Shown here one piece after another: positions 1 to 9,908 of a DNA stretch of 64,000 nt (its first letter is position 1; each line of letters opens with the position of its first letter). The notes beneath the pieces were generated by a model. It did no database searches and had not been told where the DNA came from. It was given only the letters and a program-made list of their open reading frames with translations. The stretch spans positions 2,046,001 to 2,110,000 of the forward strand of contig JADANN010000366.1 of NCBI GenBank assembly GCA_018806985.1, read 5' to 3'. The translations under genes and the position numbers were made by a program. Source of the DNA: Angiostrongylus vasorum. Lineage: Eukaryota; Nematoda; Chromadorea; Rhabditida; Metastrongylidae.

Positions 1-243
1 ATAAGTCCTCCTCCGATTCGCACATTCTGAGGTCCAAATGAAGCCAATTTCAAATGAAGGAGCAAAGCAGTAAAATACCAGCAACAGAAGGGTGCACACT
101 GGAAGTCAACCGCGTCTGCTAGTGAAATAACCGGTCAGAGGTTACGAAATCCCAGACTATAATACATCTTAAAGGGAATCTTTAACATGGACCAGAACAA
201 CGCTTGTACGAAATGTGGAGACTTTCTTCCACTGTACCTCAAC

Positions 244-309
244 ACCAAAGCTCTGTTTTAGTGCCGACTTCCACGTTGTTATGAAAACCACAAATTTCAA
301 GAGATGCCT
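244..309 (-). CDS. Candidate exon, receptor ectodomain
   Basis: A TTTCTGCAG-type acceptor opens 21 codons including EICGFHNNVEVGTKTELW, and a weak GTTGAG donor follows. The entry phase matches the exit phase of the exon at 421-617, giving a GAG junction codon. No continuation to the left edge could be settled. Another possible start of an exon lies near 109-116 after CACTAGCAG. The fold is not recognisable at this length, and membership in the receptor gene is inferred from phase and strand. Confidence 0.42.
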
Positions 310-420
310 CTGCAGAAAACCAAAAGAAATAAGACCGATATCTTCATTCCATAATGGATCCATTGAAAGAAGCTCAATAGTTGCTATTGGCACAGCCTTC
401 TTCGTATACTTGTAATTCAC

Positions 421-617
421 CTTTAATGTCAATTGATGTGAGAACCTTTCGTCCAGTTCTTTCCGCTTTCGTCGGTAGCCTCATTCTCAGAAAGAGAACA
501 GTACCATTAATTGCTGCTTTCAAATGTACCAAGACGGTGAGGGCTAGATGGATATGTTGAACAATTAATTGGGGCTTTCTCAATTTCGTCGGAGGCTTCA
601 ACAGGAGAATAGGAGAC
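421..617 (-). CDS. rol-3: Probable FN3 exon of the receptor
   Basis: Sixty-five full codons lie between a CTTTCAAG acceptor and a G/GTGAAT donor. The product has the PP-x-P-x-L start and alternating hydrophobic strands typical of an FN3 module (KPPTKLRKPQLIVQ, then LTVLVHLKAAINGTVLFLRM). The exit phase fits the exon at 244-309. A shorter reading that starts after CATCTAG at 543 is possible. Entry phase is 2, and the preceding exon is only a candidate. Confidence 0.58.
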
Positions 618-776
618 CTTGAAAGTATTTATAAGACTGGAAAACCTGAAAAAGAAGACGTAAGTGAGAATAGGAACCGTTGTTCAGTGTTCCTGGTCAC
701 AGTTTTTCTATGAGAGCTCATCAGTAGAAAAGTGAAATCGCCATTATTCACACAAATCACCCTAATTATGCTCAAC

Positions 777-808
777 TCGAGCAAAACCTGATTCTTTAAA
801 CGTCGAAT
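777..808 (-). CDS. Tentative 32-base exon of the receptor
   Basis: After a TTGCAG acceptor, ten codons (IRRLKNQVLL) run to a possible GTTGAG donor. The phases would link the exon ending at 1961 (phase 0) to the one starting at 617 (needs 2 bases). In the protein this would continue the FN3 strand ending GNVLFK. The donor is weak and the exon is very short, so this is a guess based on phase. Confidence 0.28.
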
Positions 809-817
809 CTGCAATGG

Positions 818-1390
818 AAGGCAAATTGAGATGGAAGGTCCTATCATTAAAAAACACACGATATGTGTATCCAAGTTGTTCAACGAACATGGAAAACAAT
901 AGTGCAAAAATATCGCAGAAAAATTAGAACAGAATGAAACGCGTTTGACCATCAAAGGAAGCCACTGATCAAACAACAACACACCCCTAAACTCCACATT
1001 CACCTTTTTGACATAGCGGTCTCACCAGATTTCTGAAAGATTGCTAAGTTATGGGTTGACACGTCAACCACTTCAAAAACTTACGCACCGCCACAAACGA
1101 CTGAACGATGTTTTCTGAAATATTAATGACCCACACAACGCTAAGCCAGACTGCGCAGTTAGAACAAAGAGTCACATGAAAAAAAATAACATATGACAGA
1201 TAGATGAAAAAAAAACACTGCAGTGGACTCCAAGACAATGCATACGTCCTCTAGGGACAAACACTGAAATTATGGGCGCTCTGTTCGTAGCCTACGTCAA
1301 CCATCTGCATCCGTAGATAGAAACGGTCACAAAAAGTGTCTCATCAACGTCACCGTATTGGAAGCAGGCTACTACATGGATGACGTACGT
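818..1390. other. Intronic stretch, nothing firm
   Basis: No exon with good splice sites was found on the minus strand. The plus strand has an open frame of about 65 codons around 1260-1470 (including HKKCLINVTVLEAGYY), but its end runs into a SINE tail and it has no start or splice context. I do not call it a gene. Confidence 0.4.
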
Positions 1391-1475
1391 GCGATAAAGA
1401 AACTAGTGGAAAATGTGCTGGGTACCGCTCGAATCGTGAAGGCTAACTATCCAAGTATCCAATCATCCTAGTATT
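1390..1475 (+). repeat. SINE-4 3-prime end fragment
   Basis: The stretch from AATGTGCTGGG to the CCAAGTATCC tail matches the 3-prime ends of the repeats ending near 7195 and 16684. It is a truncated copy inside an intron of the receptor gene. Confidence 0.55.
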
Positions 1476-1960
1476 CATAGGAACACCTAGCTTATACTCA
1501 CTAACTGTGTAGCGATCACATTTCCTACTTTACCAAAATCACGAAAACCGGATAGGTTTCTTCCTAAAATCCTAAGACCGCAATACCGTCAATCACACAG
1601 CCGCCAACTCTTGCGGATCGTATATGCCGAATTGTGACTATCTCTTTTTCCGTAACAAGGAGTTTTCTGGTTTAATCTTAGCTGTGCTTCCATATGAAAA
1701 CTGTTTCACAGCATAAGTAGACCTGCTGCTAAATCCACTGGTACGCAAATTTTGAGATTGAAAGCATCATTCGGTTGCGATATGACAGTAAACTATTGTG
1801 AGCTTTGGTTGGATTTCTTAAATTTCAGACACCTGCCTTATTTTTAAATGGCCATCTCTAGAGTCTGCTCTAAATCGAGGTTTGAAAAACGAGAACATTC
1901 CTTCTGGCAAAAAAAATGACGAGAAACTCTTGCGAATGAATAAGTAGATAAATAAACCAC

Positions 1961-2078
1961 CTTGAAGAGAACGTTCCCGGGCTCCTGTCGCGGTTCCACA
2001 GTCCATGAGACTTCGTCCTTTTTGATGTCATCCATAGCCACAGTGTCTGCTGAAAAGCTAATTTTCCCATTAAAAGTA
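1961..2078 (-). CDS. rol-3: FN3 exon of the receptor
   Basis: Thirty-nine codons end at a CAAG/GTGGTT donor. The product contains DEVSWTVEPRQEPGNVLFK, the conserved Trp strand and loop of an FN3 module. The start is uncertain: GTGAG/T at 2078 is preferred, and an upstream AAAG near 2095 is possible. The previous exon (2908-3080) leaves one base while this one needs two, so a small exon is missing or a base is wrong. Confidence 0.63.
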
Positions 2079-2124
2079 CTCACAAATTTTTGCTTTGTAG
2101 ATCAGTGTTAGCGTTAATGTACGT

Positions 2125-2402
2125 GAAAGGATAAAGGATAAAATTATCGGTGTTGATCAATTCCTGAGGGATGCGCCATGCATTCGACTTCATTAAGCAT
2201 CGTTTGGAGGTCTTTGAATGCATATCTGGCCTTTACAATGACTCCCGGTGGCCTACCAATGTATAGCGCTGCTACCCTCTCAGACAAGTCTAGTATTAAT
2301 TTGCCGTCTCCAGAGGGATGGAAGGCATGGTGGGCCATGGGCGCCGGGATCGATTACACGTCTGTGTTGCAGGCTGCCTCCGACCACTGCGCCACACGCG
2401 CC
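2125..2402 (-). repeat. SINE-1, full copy
   Basis: Read on the minus strand, it starts GGCGCGTGTGGCGCAGTGG (tRNA A-box-like). A B-box-like AATCGATCCC follows about 40 bases on, then the shared central domain, and it ends near ATCCTTTATCCTTT. At least six similar copies occur in this window. It sits in an intron of the receptor gene, in the same orientation as that gene. Confidence 0.8.
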
Positions 2403-2734
2403 GTTTGTTAGTGTACGTAGCAAACAGAATCCCAAGACTCACGGTCACCCTTGGCACGTTACATCACTAAGTGTGTGTCGATAAATGTCTCACTACTGTT
2501 ATACAACGCAAAAACCTTCGTGCATGAAAAAAAGAAGTGGATAAAGAAAAAAACTGGTGGTAAACATGATGTTATTTTCCCTTGAATTTCTCTGTCCTTG
2601 ATAGGATCATATAGAATCTTTAACACAATATTTACAGAATTTGGCTGCCGTTTCAGACATTTCGCCTTTTCCAAATGCTTAAGCAGTCATTTTGTTATGT
2701 AGCTTATTCTACCTATTGATATCAATTCACCGTA
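2403..2734. other. Intronic stretch with an unassigned open frame
   Basis: A minus-strand open frame around 2540-2674 (including NSVNIVLKILYDPIKDREIQ) looks mildly coding but has no usable donor, so it is not called. The rest shows nothing recognisable. Confidence 0.3.
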
Positions 2735-2830
2735 GTACCTGAATCTGAAAAAAGGTCATATATCCGCCGAAACGTCTAGCAAAATAAACCAGTTGTTGTA
2801 TTTAACCTCGCGCTGTTTTCTCCTAAACGC
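2735..2830 (-). mobile_element. PLE terminal-repeat fragment
   Basis: Contains the ATCCGCCGAAACGTC motif and flank seen at the clearer PLE terminal repeats (42540, 56090, 56760). Short and truncated. Confidence 0.45.
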
Positions 2831-2907
2831 AACGATCTAGGTTACGATCCTATAGACTGTTTTACCTAATATACTACGGGAAAGAACTAGCTTAGCAAGA
2901 AACTAAC

Positions 2908-3080
2908 CTTGAATTTCAACATGATTTGACATTTCTGCAGGATTGATAGGTAGAACGGTTTTGACGTCAACTAGAGCATAGTTCACGTTCAGCGAGCCAA
3001 GCTTCTTGTCGCACTGCCCGACTCGCCCGCGATGAGTTACAAATATCACCTTTCCGTTAGAGACCACCAGCTGGCGAATT
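2908..3080 (-). CDS. rol-3: Propeller exon (second beta-propeller)
   Basis: A CATAACAG acceptor and a G/GTTAGT donor bound 57 codons. The product includes IRQLVVSNGKVIFVTHRG and LGSLNVNYALVDVKTVLP, blade strands like those in ROS/Sev propellers. Entry phase matches 3506-3608, giving a CGA junction codon. It probably ends the second propeller before FN3 modules resume. Confidence 0.78.
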
Positions 3081-3505
3081 CTGTTATGAGGAAGGTAGTA
3101 TAATTACACAATCGACAGTACTGATACTGGAAAATCACAGCAAGTATCAATGTAGGAGACAAAATCTAGCAATATAAATAAAATCAAAATAAAAAAATAG
3201 AGTGATATAGTACCTAATTCACTATAACGGTGCATTTCACAAACAAGTTCCTAGAAAGACCCATTGGCTGAGCTACTTGTTACCCAAATATGAAATCTTG
3301 CAAGTGACCATGAAGTAGAACAGTAGATATATCAAGTCATCTACGCCACTGGGAAATCCGGTAATCCAATAACGTAAATTTACACCGAATTGCAAGCATT
3401 TTTCCAGAAAATGTCGACTGGTGCTGGCTAATTATTAAGATTGGGCGATTTTTTTGCTTGGAAACAAATCTTATGGAATGCGATAGCTACGGTAACCAAA
3501 CATAC

Positions 3506-3608
3506 CGAGGTAAATCACTGGATGTTGCTAGCACATACGGCATTCTATCCTTCACATTTTGTTCGTAGAGAGCTGTAGTTCCATTGGGAAACTTGAAACG
3601 AATGATAA
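3506..3608 (-). CDS. rol-3: Propeller exon
   Basis: Between an ACATCAG acceptor and a CG/GTATGT donor, this encodes IIRFKFPNGTTALYEQN, then MPYVLATSSDLPR. The donor is close to consensus. The exit phase (2) fits the next exon. The entry phase (1) does not match the exon at 3675-3768 as read, and the short 66-base intron between them is open in one frame. Confidence 0.78.
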
Positions 3609-3674
3609 CTGATGTTCGTTAATGTATTTCTTTAGTACCAAAAAAAATGAAAAATGAAAGACAAACACAGCTAC

Positions 3675-3768
3675 CTGGGCAAGAAAATGTATTTCGCCAC
3701 TGTTGTCATCAGAGGACAAACCAATGATTTCAGCACAGTCATCTAACGGTTGTGAACAGGAGAAAATC
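3675..3768 (-). CDS. rol-3: Propeller exon with internal frame conflict
   Basis: A TTTTCAG acceptor and CAG/GTAGCT donor bound 94 bases. The coding-like frame (CSQPLDDCAEIIGLSSDDNS) needs entry phase 2 and exit phase 0, yet its neighbours require 0 and 1. The 94-base length does fit 0 to 1. Two compensating one-base errors, for example in the TTTT and CCC runs near the two ends, would restore it, or the exon is genuinely broken. Confidence 0.58.
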
Positions 3769-4694
3769 CTGAAAAGTCAACGAATCCACAATGTAATGTT
3801 TACGGTTCTACTAGATTCGTCTTGCACGTTTTCCACACTGCTGGTTAAACGATAGCTGATGATTTGATAGGAGGAGGCAAGTACCAAAATGGCGTGGCTG
3901 GCCAGAACTGTGATAAATTTCACAGCTAGATATTCAGTGAACACGAATACTTTGTTGGGTTTGGAGACACGGTGGAAGACAATTCTTTTCTTAAAAAGAA
4001 TCTTGAAGGAATAAAATATTTAGTAAACAAAAACGATGAGTATGTTAATTGGGAATACTAACGCTAAAAGATAGCCTGCCCTTACGCAAAAACACATACT
4101 GGCTTAGTATTACATGTGTCATCCGTGTGGGGACTAGTACGCAAAACTCTATAGCTCTGTTCATCTCAAATGGGCTTCCTGAAATAGCCCATTTACACCG
4201 GATCCACGAAGATCGTCATCTTATTGATATGATGCCCTTTTACATGACGAGAAGTCAGCCTTGACTACCCTTGTAGACATCGTCGTAAAAATAGCCTTAC
4301 TGAGTCCTGAGTTGCTTCTTTTCCAGCAGCTTGACCTCCAAGAACGTTACGCCTTACCGATGAGAAAGCTAAACCCTTGGGAGATCGAAAACATTTTCGC
4401 ACAACCTAGTGGAGCGCTCCAGACAACAACAAAAGTTTTTTAAAACTCTTCACGAATCCATTATCATAAGAAAAATGCGATGGAAAATGGAAAAATCCAA
4501 ACAAATAGGCAACGATATTTCAATATCTACGAAAGAAAAACCTCCTTAAAACCACGCCGGGGGAAATTGTCGATTCTCATTGGTTTCTTTGAAACCTAGG
4601 CGTGGTTTTAAAACTGATAGCATCTGATGTAAATAAGGCCTTTTCAGATATGGACAGCACAAATAACTAAAAAAAGCGGTCCGATTGAGCTCAC
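3769..4694. other. Intron of the receptor
   Basis: No phase-compatible exon was found. A minus-strand open frame at about 3890-3990 is discussed under rejected items. A 13-base inverted repeat lies at 4545-4611 and is listed separately. Confidence 0.4.
4545..4611. repeat. Short inverted repeat (hairpin)
   Basis: The arms TTAAAACCACGCC and GGCGTGGTTTTAA are perfect complements about 40 bases apart. It could be a tiny MITE or a structured intron element. No second copy was seen in the window. Confidence 0.5.
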
Positions 4695-4777
4695 GTCGTT
4701 GGAATCAACATTGTACAATGTTCCCGTAGAGTTGTCGAGAGCCATAATTCCATCACAACATGGCTTGATGATACTGT
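4695..4777 (-). CDS. rol-3: Propeller exon
   Basis: A GTTTTCAG acceptor and GAC/GTGAGC donor bound 27 codons. The product contains CCDGIMALDNSTGTLYNVDS, the dipeptide-turn-LY pattern of a propeller blade. Entry phase 1 fits the exon at 5439-5525, giving an AAC junction codon. Confidence 0.75.
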
Positions 4778-5136
4778 CTGAAAACGGTAGAAGAAAACGA
4801 CTACAAATCAATGTGTGCTTTATGTCTCTTTAGTTTTCACGCCTCAACTATATAGGAGATATCAAAAACATAAATGTAAAAAATAATGGGCGCCCTCAGG
4901 TAGTCAAACATTTCAACCTCAAAAAGCAGACCTCTCCTTCCACATATTTCGAGGTAAAGATTATTAGTAACACAAAGTAACATTTGGGGTTTGATGCAAA
5001 TTGATTCTCACTCATATGTAGGTGGGAGAACTGATCAGCCAGTATGAGTTGATCTCAATTCACAAAATCTGGAGCTAAAAAACACGCTCCAACTAAATTT
5101 GGTAACTGTTGAACACACACAGCTGTTTTAAGCTTT
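4778..5136. other. Intron, nothing seen
   Basis: AT-rich sequence between receptor exons and a SINE-3 copy. No coding signal was found on either strand. Confidence 0.4.
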
Positions 5137-5395
5137 TTTGCCTACTGCCTGCTCCTTTTGATGGCAGGGTATATTGCGAAATATAACTTCAACGAAGCTG
5201 AGATATTTGCAAAACTCTGGACCGCAGGTGCCTATGGTGGGGAAAACGAACGCGCTATTGTCCTTTCCAGGGAGTTAACTGGGTTCAATGCCGATTTGGG
5301 CTCCTCAGATCAATCCCTGTTGACGGGTGATTGCTGATGGCAAAAAGATCGAAAGAACTAGCTGAGAGACAGGCGACACACAGCTGTATTTTTCA
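5137..5395 (-). repeat. SINE-3 copy with inverted leader
   Basis: The tail half (ATATTTGCAAAACTC and flanks, 5165-5273) is on the minus strand. At about 5274 the sequence switches to the family leader in the opposite orientation (GGGTTCAATGCCGATTTGGG onward). Intact copies such as 62540-62848 have both parts in one orientation, so this copy is internally rearranged. Confidence 0.65.
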
Positions 5396-5438
5396 TAGAA
5401 ATAAATAAGTAAATAATGAAAATGTAATGACCCCCAAC

Positions 5439-5525
5439 TAAAGGAATCAGCCTGTATTTCCTCTCCAAGCAAATCGAATGCTGACGTCATGTCATTTGAA
5501 CGCTTCAAAAACACAATCGGTGGAT
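5439..5525 (-). CDS. rol-3: Propeller exon, start of second propeller
   Basis: A TTTTTCAG acceptor opens 28 codons starting PPIVFLKRSNDM. The donor A/GTTGGG is inferred because it gives the phase needed at 4777; GG/GTCATT a few bases later is an alternative. Entry phase 1 fits the exon at 5706-5817. Confidence 0.7.
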
Positions 5526-5705
5526 CTGAAAAAGTGAGGGTATCTTCCGTTTAAAACATCGTGTCACTATGTAAACATATTTTCAGAAAAAAATTCAATA
5601 AAAGGAGTACAAAATAGCGAAATCCACACCAGCAAGAATATATGAAAGTGTGAACCAATCGTAAGCCTTGGCGCGAATACTACCCCACAGGGCCTCGTGA
5701 CCCAC

Positions 5706-5817
5706 ATTTTAGCGGTGTAAAAGCTGTATTGATGACATTGACGAACGGGGAACAGACCATGTTCCAGCAGACCCGAACGGATGCCGTGTATTCTGCACCA
5801 GGAGAAATCGCCAACAG
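5706..5817 (-). CDS. rol-3: FN3 exon, C-terminal half of the module
   Basis: A TGATTCTAG acceptor opens 37 codons with PGAEYTASVRVCWNMVCSPF, the E-F-G strands of an FN3 module with its tyrosine-corner-like AEY. It joins in phase 0 to the FN3 exon at 8476-8579. The T/GTGGGT donor leaves phase 1, as the next exon needs. Confidence 0.8.
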
Positions 5818-6335
5818 CTAGAATCAGACTTAATTATGGATTCATATTCTCTCTAATGGCTAGCACCACAACTGTTGGACGCTCTCGAAATGGCGACCAT
5901 CTGAATAGCTAAAAAACATCTCACCTTCTTATATTTAGCGAAATAACTAAACAAATAAATTCCAAAAACCACACGCTAAACTTGAATGTTTACAGAATTC
6001 GAACATCTTTCACAGTTCTTGAAAAAAATAACAGGTAATTGGGTGTTGGGCTTTCGAAAACGAGAGCAGCGGTTATATTTAAGCAATCTAGTAAAAAATT
6101 TTCATGAAGAAACAAATAAGATGAGTCTAAAGATGAGACATTGAGCCTACTGATAGCGATTCTAAGGGCCATGGATGCAAACTACAGAATAAGAACGTTG
6201 GGAGGTGATTACATCTCGTCCATCGTTAAAACTCACTGTGAACACACAAAGCGCAAAGCTGATTTGTCGATCGGTATAGGATTGAGGACTTGAGAACTGT
6301 ACAGATTCATTGAAGAGACTATATAGTGAGATTTT
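5818..6335. other. Intron, nothing seen
   Basis: No exon or recognisable repeat before the TA microsatellite. Confidence 0.35.
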
Positions 6336-6347
6336 ATATATATACAC

Positions 6348-6410
<63 letters not shown>
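6336..6410. repeat. TA dinucleotide microsatellite 1
   Basis: A run of TA repeats with a few interruptions directly precedes SINE-4. Open frames of alternating Tyr/Ile here are artefacts of the repeat. Confidence 0.95.
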
Positions 6411-6414
<4 letters not shown>

Positions 6415-6415
6415 A

Positions 6416-6786
6416 TGGTTTACCGCCTCATCGTGGTTGGCGGGTGTTTCTGAGTGTCGGGCTGGCATGTACAGTGGTGGGATACACACCCCCCAGCAGG
6501 GTCCCGCAAGATGAGATGGAGTGCAGCGTTTCTATTAGGAAGCCCAGCTAAAGATAAACCAATACCAGGATGCACCGTTGTCCTGGTATCAAAGTGGTCC
6601 CATGGAGTCAAATCTTTCTGTTTTCCACAAGGGCGGTGACTGCTTGTGGTGGATATGACCTGAGGCAGACTTTGGCCAGACTGACGTTAAAACTACAGGG
6701 AGCGACGAGACGATGGCCAAACAAGCAAAACTCCGAAAAGTGGAAATTATGCCGGTGCCCGTACAACCAGTGAAGATGGGCCATAA

Positions 6787-6790
<4 letters not shown>
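6416..6790 (+). repeat. SINE-4, nearly full copy
   Basis: Starts GGTTTACCGCCTCATCGTGG and aligns throughout with the copy at 16280. Its end runs into a TA microsatellite in place of the CAAGTATC tail. The first 100 bases may be tRNA-like, with the copy at 16280 having a clearer T-arm-like stem. Confidence 0.75.

Positions 6791-6838
<48 letters not shown>
6788..6838. repeat. TA dinucleotide microsatellite 2
   Basis: TA repeat grown at the 3-prime end of SINE-4, probably expanded from the AAGTAT tail. Confidence 0.95.
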
Positions 6839-6846
<8 letters not shown>

Positions 6847-6988
6847 ATGGCATATATATAGTATATGTATATATTTATGTACACTATTTTCTAGATTTTA
6901 AACGTATTCACAAACAGAATTCGAAAGAAAAAAAATGAAAAAAACTCCGAATTTTTTAAAATTTCTAGGGCTGAATTTATTGTGGACA

Positions 6989-6989
6989 T

Positions 6990-7067
<78 letters not shown>
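6989..7067. repeat. TA dinucleotide microsatellite 3
   Basis: Third TA tract within 750 bases, almost pure apart from one TATGTATA interruption. Confidence 0.95.
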
Positions 7068-7069
<2 letters not shown>

Positions 7070-7109
7070 TACTCGCAGTATGAGACTCGCACATGCTACT
7101 CTGCTCGAA

Positions 7110-7195
7110 CAAAACCACCAAACGAATGGCAAATGTGCTGGGGTGTGCACAACTCGTGAGGACGGACGATCCAAGTATCCAAGTAAGTATATAAT
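7110..7195 (+). repeat. SINE-4 3-prime fragment with CCAAGTAT tail
   Basis: Ends ATCCAAGTATCCAAGTAAG, like the other family tails. It may be a separate truncated insertion, or the original end of the copy at 6416 displaced by microsatellite growth. Confidence 0.55.
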
Positions 7196-7231
7196 TTACA
7201 ATACAATGTAATGATATATAATGGTGAATAA

Positions 7232-7259
7232 ATAACGATAGTAAGTAGTACTATCGTTT
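7232..7259. repeat. Short inverted repeat
   Basis: AACGATAGTA and TACTATCGTT flank a few bases, giving a 10-base perfect stem. It sits at the edge of a SINE-2 copy. Confidence 0.5.
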
Positions 7260-7588
7260 TAAATGACCCGTCTCTACGTCTACTGTGCGGATCTCAGCAC
7301 TTCTCACATTCAATTCGTCTCCTCGCATCCATTGTCCACGAAGATCTAATTTTATGTGTGGCTTCGGCTGCTGCCATAGAATGCCGGTCGAGCAATTCTC
7401 CCTGCAGTGCTGAGATAGCCGGGCTAGAGTGTTCCGAATTGGATTGCAGAGAGTGATTTTGCCAGGACAAGGCCGGTACCAATTTCCCGACCCCGGAGGG
7501 ATGGGAGGTTTGGTTAGCCAGCGGCGGAATCAAACTAGCACCATGCTCGTGATGACCGACATCACTACCACTATGCTATCGACCTCAT
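7256..7588 (-). repeat. SINE-2, full copy
   Basis: The minus-strand head GGTCGATAGCATAGTGGTAG (A-box-like) is followed by CTAGTTTGATTCC (B-box-like). The central domain with CCTCCGGGGTCGG comes next, and the copy ends near CGTAGAGACGGGTCATTT. Same family as 15768, 39848 and 53513. Confidence 0.78.
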
Positions 7589-7639
7589 AAATCCAGTGTT
7601 GTGTGGTCCTACGCTGACCGTCCTGTTGAAATAATAATA

Positions 7640-7860
7640 ATGAATATAACGTCTATAATGCTGAGATATTTGCAAAACTCCGGACCGCAAGTGTCTGTGG
7701 TGGGGAACGAACACGCTATTGTCCTTTCCGGGGAGTAACGCGTTCACCACCACACCATGCGGTCCTTCGTTTCGCCTGTCGCTCAACTAGTTGTATCGAT
7801 CACTTGCCATCAGCAATCACCCAACATATCCTGCCTTTAAAAAGAATAGGCAGTAAATAA
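7640..7860 (-). repeat. SINE-3 copy
   Basis: Contains ATTTGCAAAACTCCGGACCG, a GAACACGCTATTG stretch and GCGTTCACCACCACACCATG. On the minus strand the head reads GGTGTGGTGGTGAACGCG with a CGTTCGTTCCCC B-box-like motif. Part of the leader is degraded. Confidence 0.7.
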
Positions 7861-8475
7861 AAAGGTTAAGATAATGAATATAATGGTGAAATATAAGCTG
7901 TAATGAAGAATATCATAGTGTCCCACTGGACGAAATTTTGACTGTTCATTTCCTCACGCGCTCGAAATGCGAACCTTGAAAGAATAACGTTGAAGAATCA
8001 TGTCTCGTGGAGTCTTGAAAATACAATGAACTTAATGGAATAGTAATAATGATAATTAGTGCATTGCAGGCAGAAATCTGTAGATCTAACGGGTTTCATT
8101 CTAGATAATAAATTTTATTTACTATGCATTGATTTAAAGCCAAAAGTGGAGTGCATTTTCGCATCGAATGTATTGTATCTACTGCATCTCGGAAGTCACG
8201 TGTGGATTTTTGCGATGAATGATGTGGAGTTTCATCTTTGAAAATTTCCTGCATGGTATCTGATAGACTTCTGAAGCTGAGCAAATGAAATCCCTTGTCT
8301 TACGCCAGAATAAAAACCACATGGTAGACAACTTTTTCTAGCTCTGTTTCGTTTAGGACCAGTTCGCTAATACGTTACTTGCACTTCAAAGCTGTATAAT
8401 TACTGGGCTAATTACCAGTTCGCTGTGCTCATGTATGGACAAATAACACACTAACATTTTGAAATCTTCACTCAC
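7861..8475. other. Intron, nothing firm
   Basis: A minus-strand open frame of about 60 codons (8096-8284) lacks a phase-compatible splice pair, and the receptor chain joins across this interval without it. Nothing else is seen. Confidence 0.4.
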
Positions 8476-8579
8476 CACAGATGACTCGTTGCTCCTCTTC
8501 ACAGCCACTGGAGAGTCAGGTGTATCGGGAGAGACGAGGCGGACCTCATAGGAAATATTCCTCCATGAATTACCAGATG
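8476..8579 (-). CDS. rol-3: FN3 exon
   Basis: A TTCTACAG acceptor and GTG/GTGAGT donor bound 34 codons starting SGNSWRNISYEVRLVSPD. This is the C-strand region of an FN3 module (Y-x-V-x-L). It joins 8835-8887 with a GCA codon and 5706-5817 in phase 0. Confidence 0.85.
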
Positions 8580-8834
8580 CTGTAGAAGAAATGTGAATGT
8601 TTTAAAACAATCTAAATAATTTCGGAAAACGACGAGTTTTTTACTCTATAATTTCGACATATGTAGTAAGGCCGCGCTAACTGAAATCTAACCTCCCTTC
8701 TTAGAGTTTTATTGGGTTAATATGAGATAAACGCAAGTTCCTTAGTGATGACTTTCCTTCCCTTTCATCACCGCCTCCATTTGATAACAAAAGACCAGAA
8801 AGAAAAACCTAGTAGAAGCGACCTTAACCATTAC

Positions 8835-8887
8835 CTTGAAAAGGTAGATTGACAGGTGGCATCCAGCTGACTTTCGCCGTCACATCG
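8835..8887 (-). CDS. rol-3: FN3 exon, conserved Trp strand
   Basis: Seventeen codons, DVTAKVSWMPPVNLPFQ, carry the V-x-W-x-PP signature of FN3 strand B. Donor G/GTAATG is clear. The acceptor CATGAG/C at 8887 is atypical and was chosen because it gives the phase left by 9909-10107. An extra small exon upstream is possible, since FN3 modules usually have more residues before this strand. Confidence 0.75.
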
Positions 8888-9524
8888 CTCATGACAAGAC
8901 CGATTTTTTTCCGGTGGCATCAGCGTTGGCGGTAAAATCGGATCCGAGAGAACCGCGAAATCGACTAATTTATCCGAATAAAGATATCTACAACAATTCA
9001 CTGTTTTGCCTGATGATCAAACACGAGTTTGTTATTATAGCCCTTACTGATCCAAAATAACTGACATTTCGGGGTTTCGCCTTCTACAGATATTAATTCA
9101 ATGGGATAGAGATGCTAGGAAAGAATATAAATGCAAGAAGTGCCGACATCCGTGCAACATGTGATTTCGAGTTGTATGGAACAGAATAATGAAAAGGAAC
9201 CGATAAATGTTAGAAAGTTGACGAATGCATAAGTTAAATATACAAAAACTAAAACATGGAAATAATACACACTGGGGATGGTAAGACATAAGTTGTTCTA
9301 AACTGTTTCTTTCCGAATTTGGTTGGAGACAACTTAATGAGCTACAACAATCGGAGCCTGATTTAACTTCTGAACAAAACCTATAATGATTCCTTACTTT
9401 CTATGCTAGCCACATGTGTCGACATACGCTGGGATATGTCGAATAGAAATATGAATTGTTATTAACCACAGAAAAGAAGTCTTCAATCAGATGGCAATGG
9501 AAACAAAACGCGAGAAAGAGAAGC
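8888..9524. other. Intron, nothing seen
   Basis: No repeats of the recognised families and no convincing exon. Confidence 0.4.
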
Positions 9525-9527
9525 TTG

Positions 9528-9775
9528 GTGTTGATTAATCCTTGAGGGATACACCATGCATTCTACTTCAGCGAACTTCGTAGAGGTACTTGATTGTATA
9601 TCTGATCTATATAACAGATTTTGGTCACCTTTCGCTGTATGAAGACAGTTTTCCTACCCTGCCGGAGAAGTCTGGTGCGAATCTGCAAACTCTGAATGAT
9701 GGCAGGCTTGTTTAGCCCGCGATACACGTTCCAACCAAGGACCAAGGGTACATTGGAGAGCATTTCTAACCACTT
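9528..9775 (-). repeat. SINE-1, diverged copy
   Basis: Begins with the family end (GGTGTTGATTAATCC, CACCATGCATTC). It can be followed with many differences through TGCCGGAGAAGTCTGGT to the central domain. The tRNA-like head is not recognisable. Confidence 0.55.
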
Positions 9776-9908
9776 CGTTATATGAGGGAAGGTAAACAGT
9801 GCAGGTTATTAGAAAGCAAATTAAAACAGCAAAATCACCAAGAGGTCACAATGAAGAACAAAATGAGTTGACGAAAAACACTGCTATTTTAGAGAAGAAA
9901 GCTCACAC

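Noticed and set aside
1260..1470. Plus-strand coding-like stretch (CLINVTVLEAGYYMDDVRAI)
   Set aside because: It runs into a SINE-4 tail, has no ATG, splice sites or family, and lies antisense in a receptor intron.
3890..3990. Minus-strand exon candidate (KRIVFHRVSKPNKVFVFTEY onward)
   Set aside because: Acceptor and entry phase are acceptable, but no donor gives the phase required by the next exon. The residues do not look like a propeller blade.
6162..7174. Tyr/Ile repeat proteins on both strands around the TA tracts
   Set aside because: They are translations of TA microsatellites.
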